From Roseivirga sp. UBA7431 (GTDB lineage: Bacteria > Bacteroidota > Bacteroidia > Cytophagales > Cyclobacteriaceae): 13,139 nt of DNA. A program made the translations under genes and the position numbers. The notes beneath the pieces were generated by a model. It was not told where the DNA came from. It was given only the letters and a program-made list of their open reading frames with translations, and made no database searches. The stretch spans positions 1 through 13,139 of the forward strand of contig DLQN01000122.1 in NCBI GenBank assembly GCA_002477595.1, read 5' to 3'. This document shows positions 12,852-13,139 of the stretch, piece by piece (position 1 is the stretch's first letter; every line of letters begins with the position of its first letter).

Positions 12852-13139
12852 CTAGTGCAAAGCAGCTCTTATCTTAAGGTTAGCTAAAACTTTAGCTTCC
12901 TTTTGCATGAGTTCTTCAAGTTTCGTGTAAACGAGCTCTTCATCGAAATAATTTAGCGCCAGTTTTACATAGATATTGCCATGCTTAGCCTCTGACACCC
13001 ACAGTTCTTTGTAGAAGCGTTTCAATACAGGGTCTTCAATGTTATCAGCCACTAGTTTAAAGCGTTCGCAACCCCTGCATTCAATCACAGAACCTAATAA
13101 TAGTCTAATCAAAAAACGAGACTCGTAAGACCCACCCTT
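12852..13139 (-). CDS. miaE: tRNA-(ms2io6A)-hydroxylase MiaE, 3' part
   Basis: The enzyme is a non-haem diiron monooxygenase that hydroxylates the isopentenyl group of ms2i6A at tRNA position 37. The window contains the last 95 codons, and the frame stays open to the right edge, so the N-terminal part lies outside. The visible part has the second half of the ferritin-like metal site: a helix with Ile-Glu-Cys-Arg-x-Cys-Glu-Arg-Phe, where family members have Ile-Glu-Ala-Arg-Ser-Cys-Glu-Arg-Phe, then Ser-Glu-Ala-Lys-His with the Glu-x-x-His ligand pair. It closes with the Arg-Ala-Ala-Leu-His end. A TTG at 13112 is internal and is not the start. miaA and miaB, which make the substrate, are not in the window. 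Confidence 0.88.
   Translation of the reverse strand, partial: KGGSYESRFLIRLLLGSVIECRGCERFKLVADNIEDPVLKRFYKELWVSEAKHGNIYVKLALNYFDEELVYTKLEELMQKEAKVLANLKIRAALH

Overview
The window looks like an ordinary chromosomal segment of a Bacteroidota bacterium, most likely of the Cytophagales type (Roseivirga/Fulvivirga-like). The evidence is the AT-leaning composition, promoters of the Bacteroidota form (TTTG, about 20 nt, TAnnTTTG), little sign of Shine-Dalgarno sequences, a NusB with a long N-terminal extension, and Bacteroidota-type families such as DUF4293. The organism call is inference from gene content, not from a marker-gene comparison.

Layout. Positions 1-258 hold no gene I can identify. A small conserved-looking protein (259-516, +) meets coaE tail to tail with a 15-bp overlap. 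From 4433 down to 502, six minus-strand genes form a tightly packed operon: nusB, a YtxH-domain protein, a DUF1573 lipoprotein, yajC, a YbbR/CdaR-like protein and coaE. Gaps are 4-11 bp and the last pair overlaps by 8 bp. Upstream lies a leucine-dehydrogenase-type amino acid dehydrogenase (4499-5611, -), separated from nusB by a strong hairpin. A divergent promoter region (5612-5753) then leads to the first ABC exporter half-transporter (5754-7547, +).

Running toward that gene on the minus strand is a second unit: a PcaF-like thiolase (12219-11020), a four-helix-bundle S23-family gene (10986-10624), truA (10604-9861), a second ABC half-transporter (9857-8070) and a small membrane-anchored protein with a possible GyrI-like ligand-binding domain (8073-7549). 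The right edge holds a DUF4293 membrane protein (12349-12846, +) convergent with the 3' part of miaE (12852 to the window end, -).

How they fit. The two ABC half-transporters carry complementary defects. The plus-strand protein has Asp in place of the catalytic Glu after Walker B, and the minus-strand protein has LSVGQ in place of LSGGQ. In a heterodimer both changes fall in the same nucleotide site, as in TM287/288 and BmrC/BmrD-type exporters. They are therefore probable partners although they are encoded on opposite strands. The small protein overlapping the second transporter gene by 4 bp is the most interesting candidate for an accessory part of this exporter. The S23 gene is bracketed by inverted arrays of 7-nt units and looks like an insertion into a housekeeping operon. 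I see no CRISPR array, prophage, insertion sequence, rRNA or tRNA gene.
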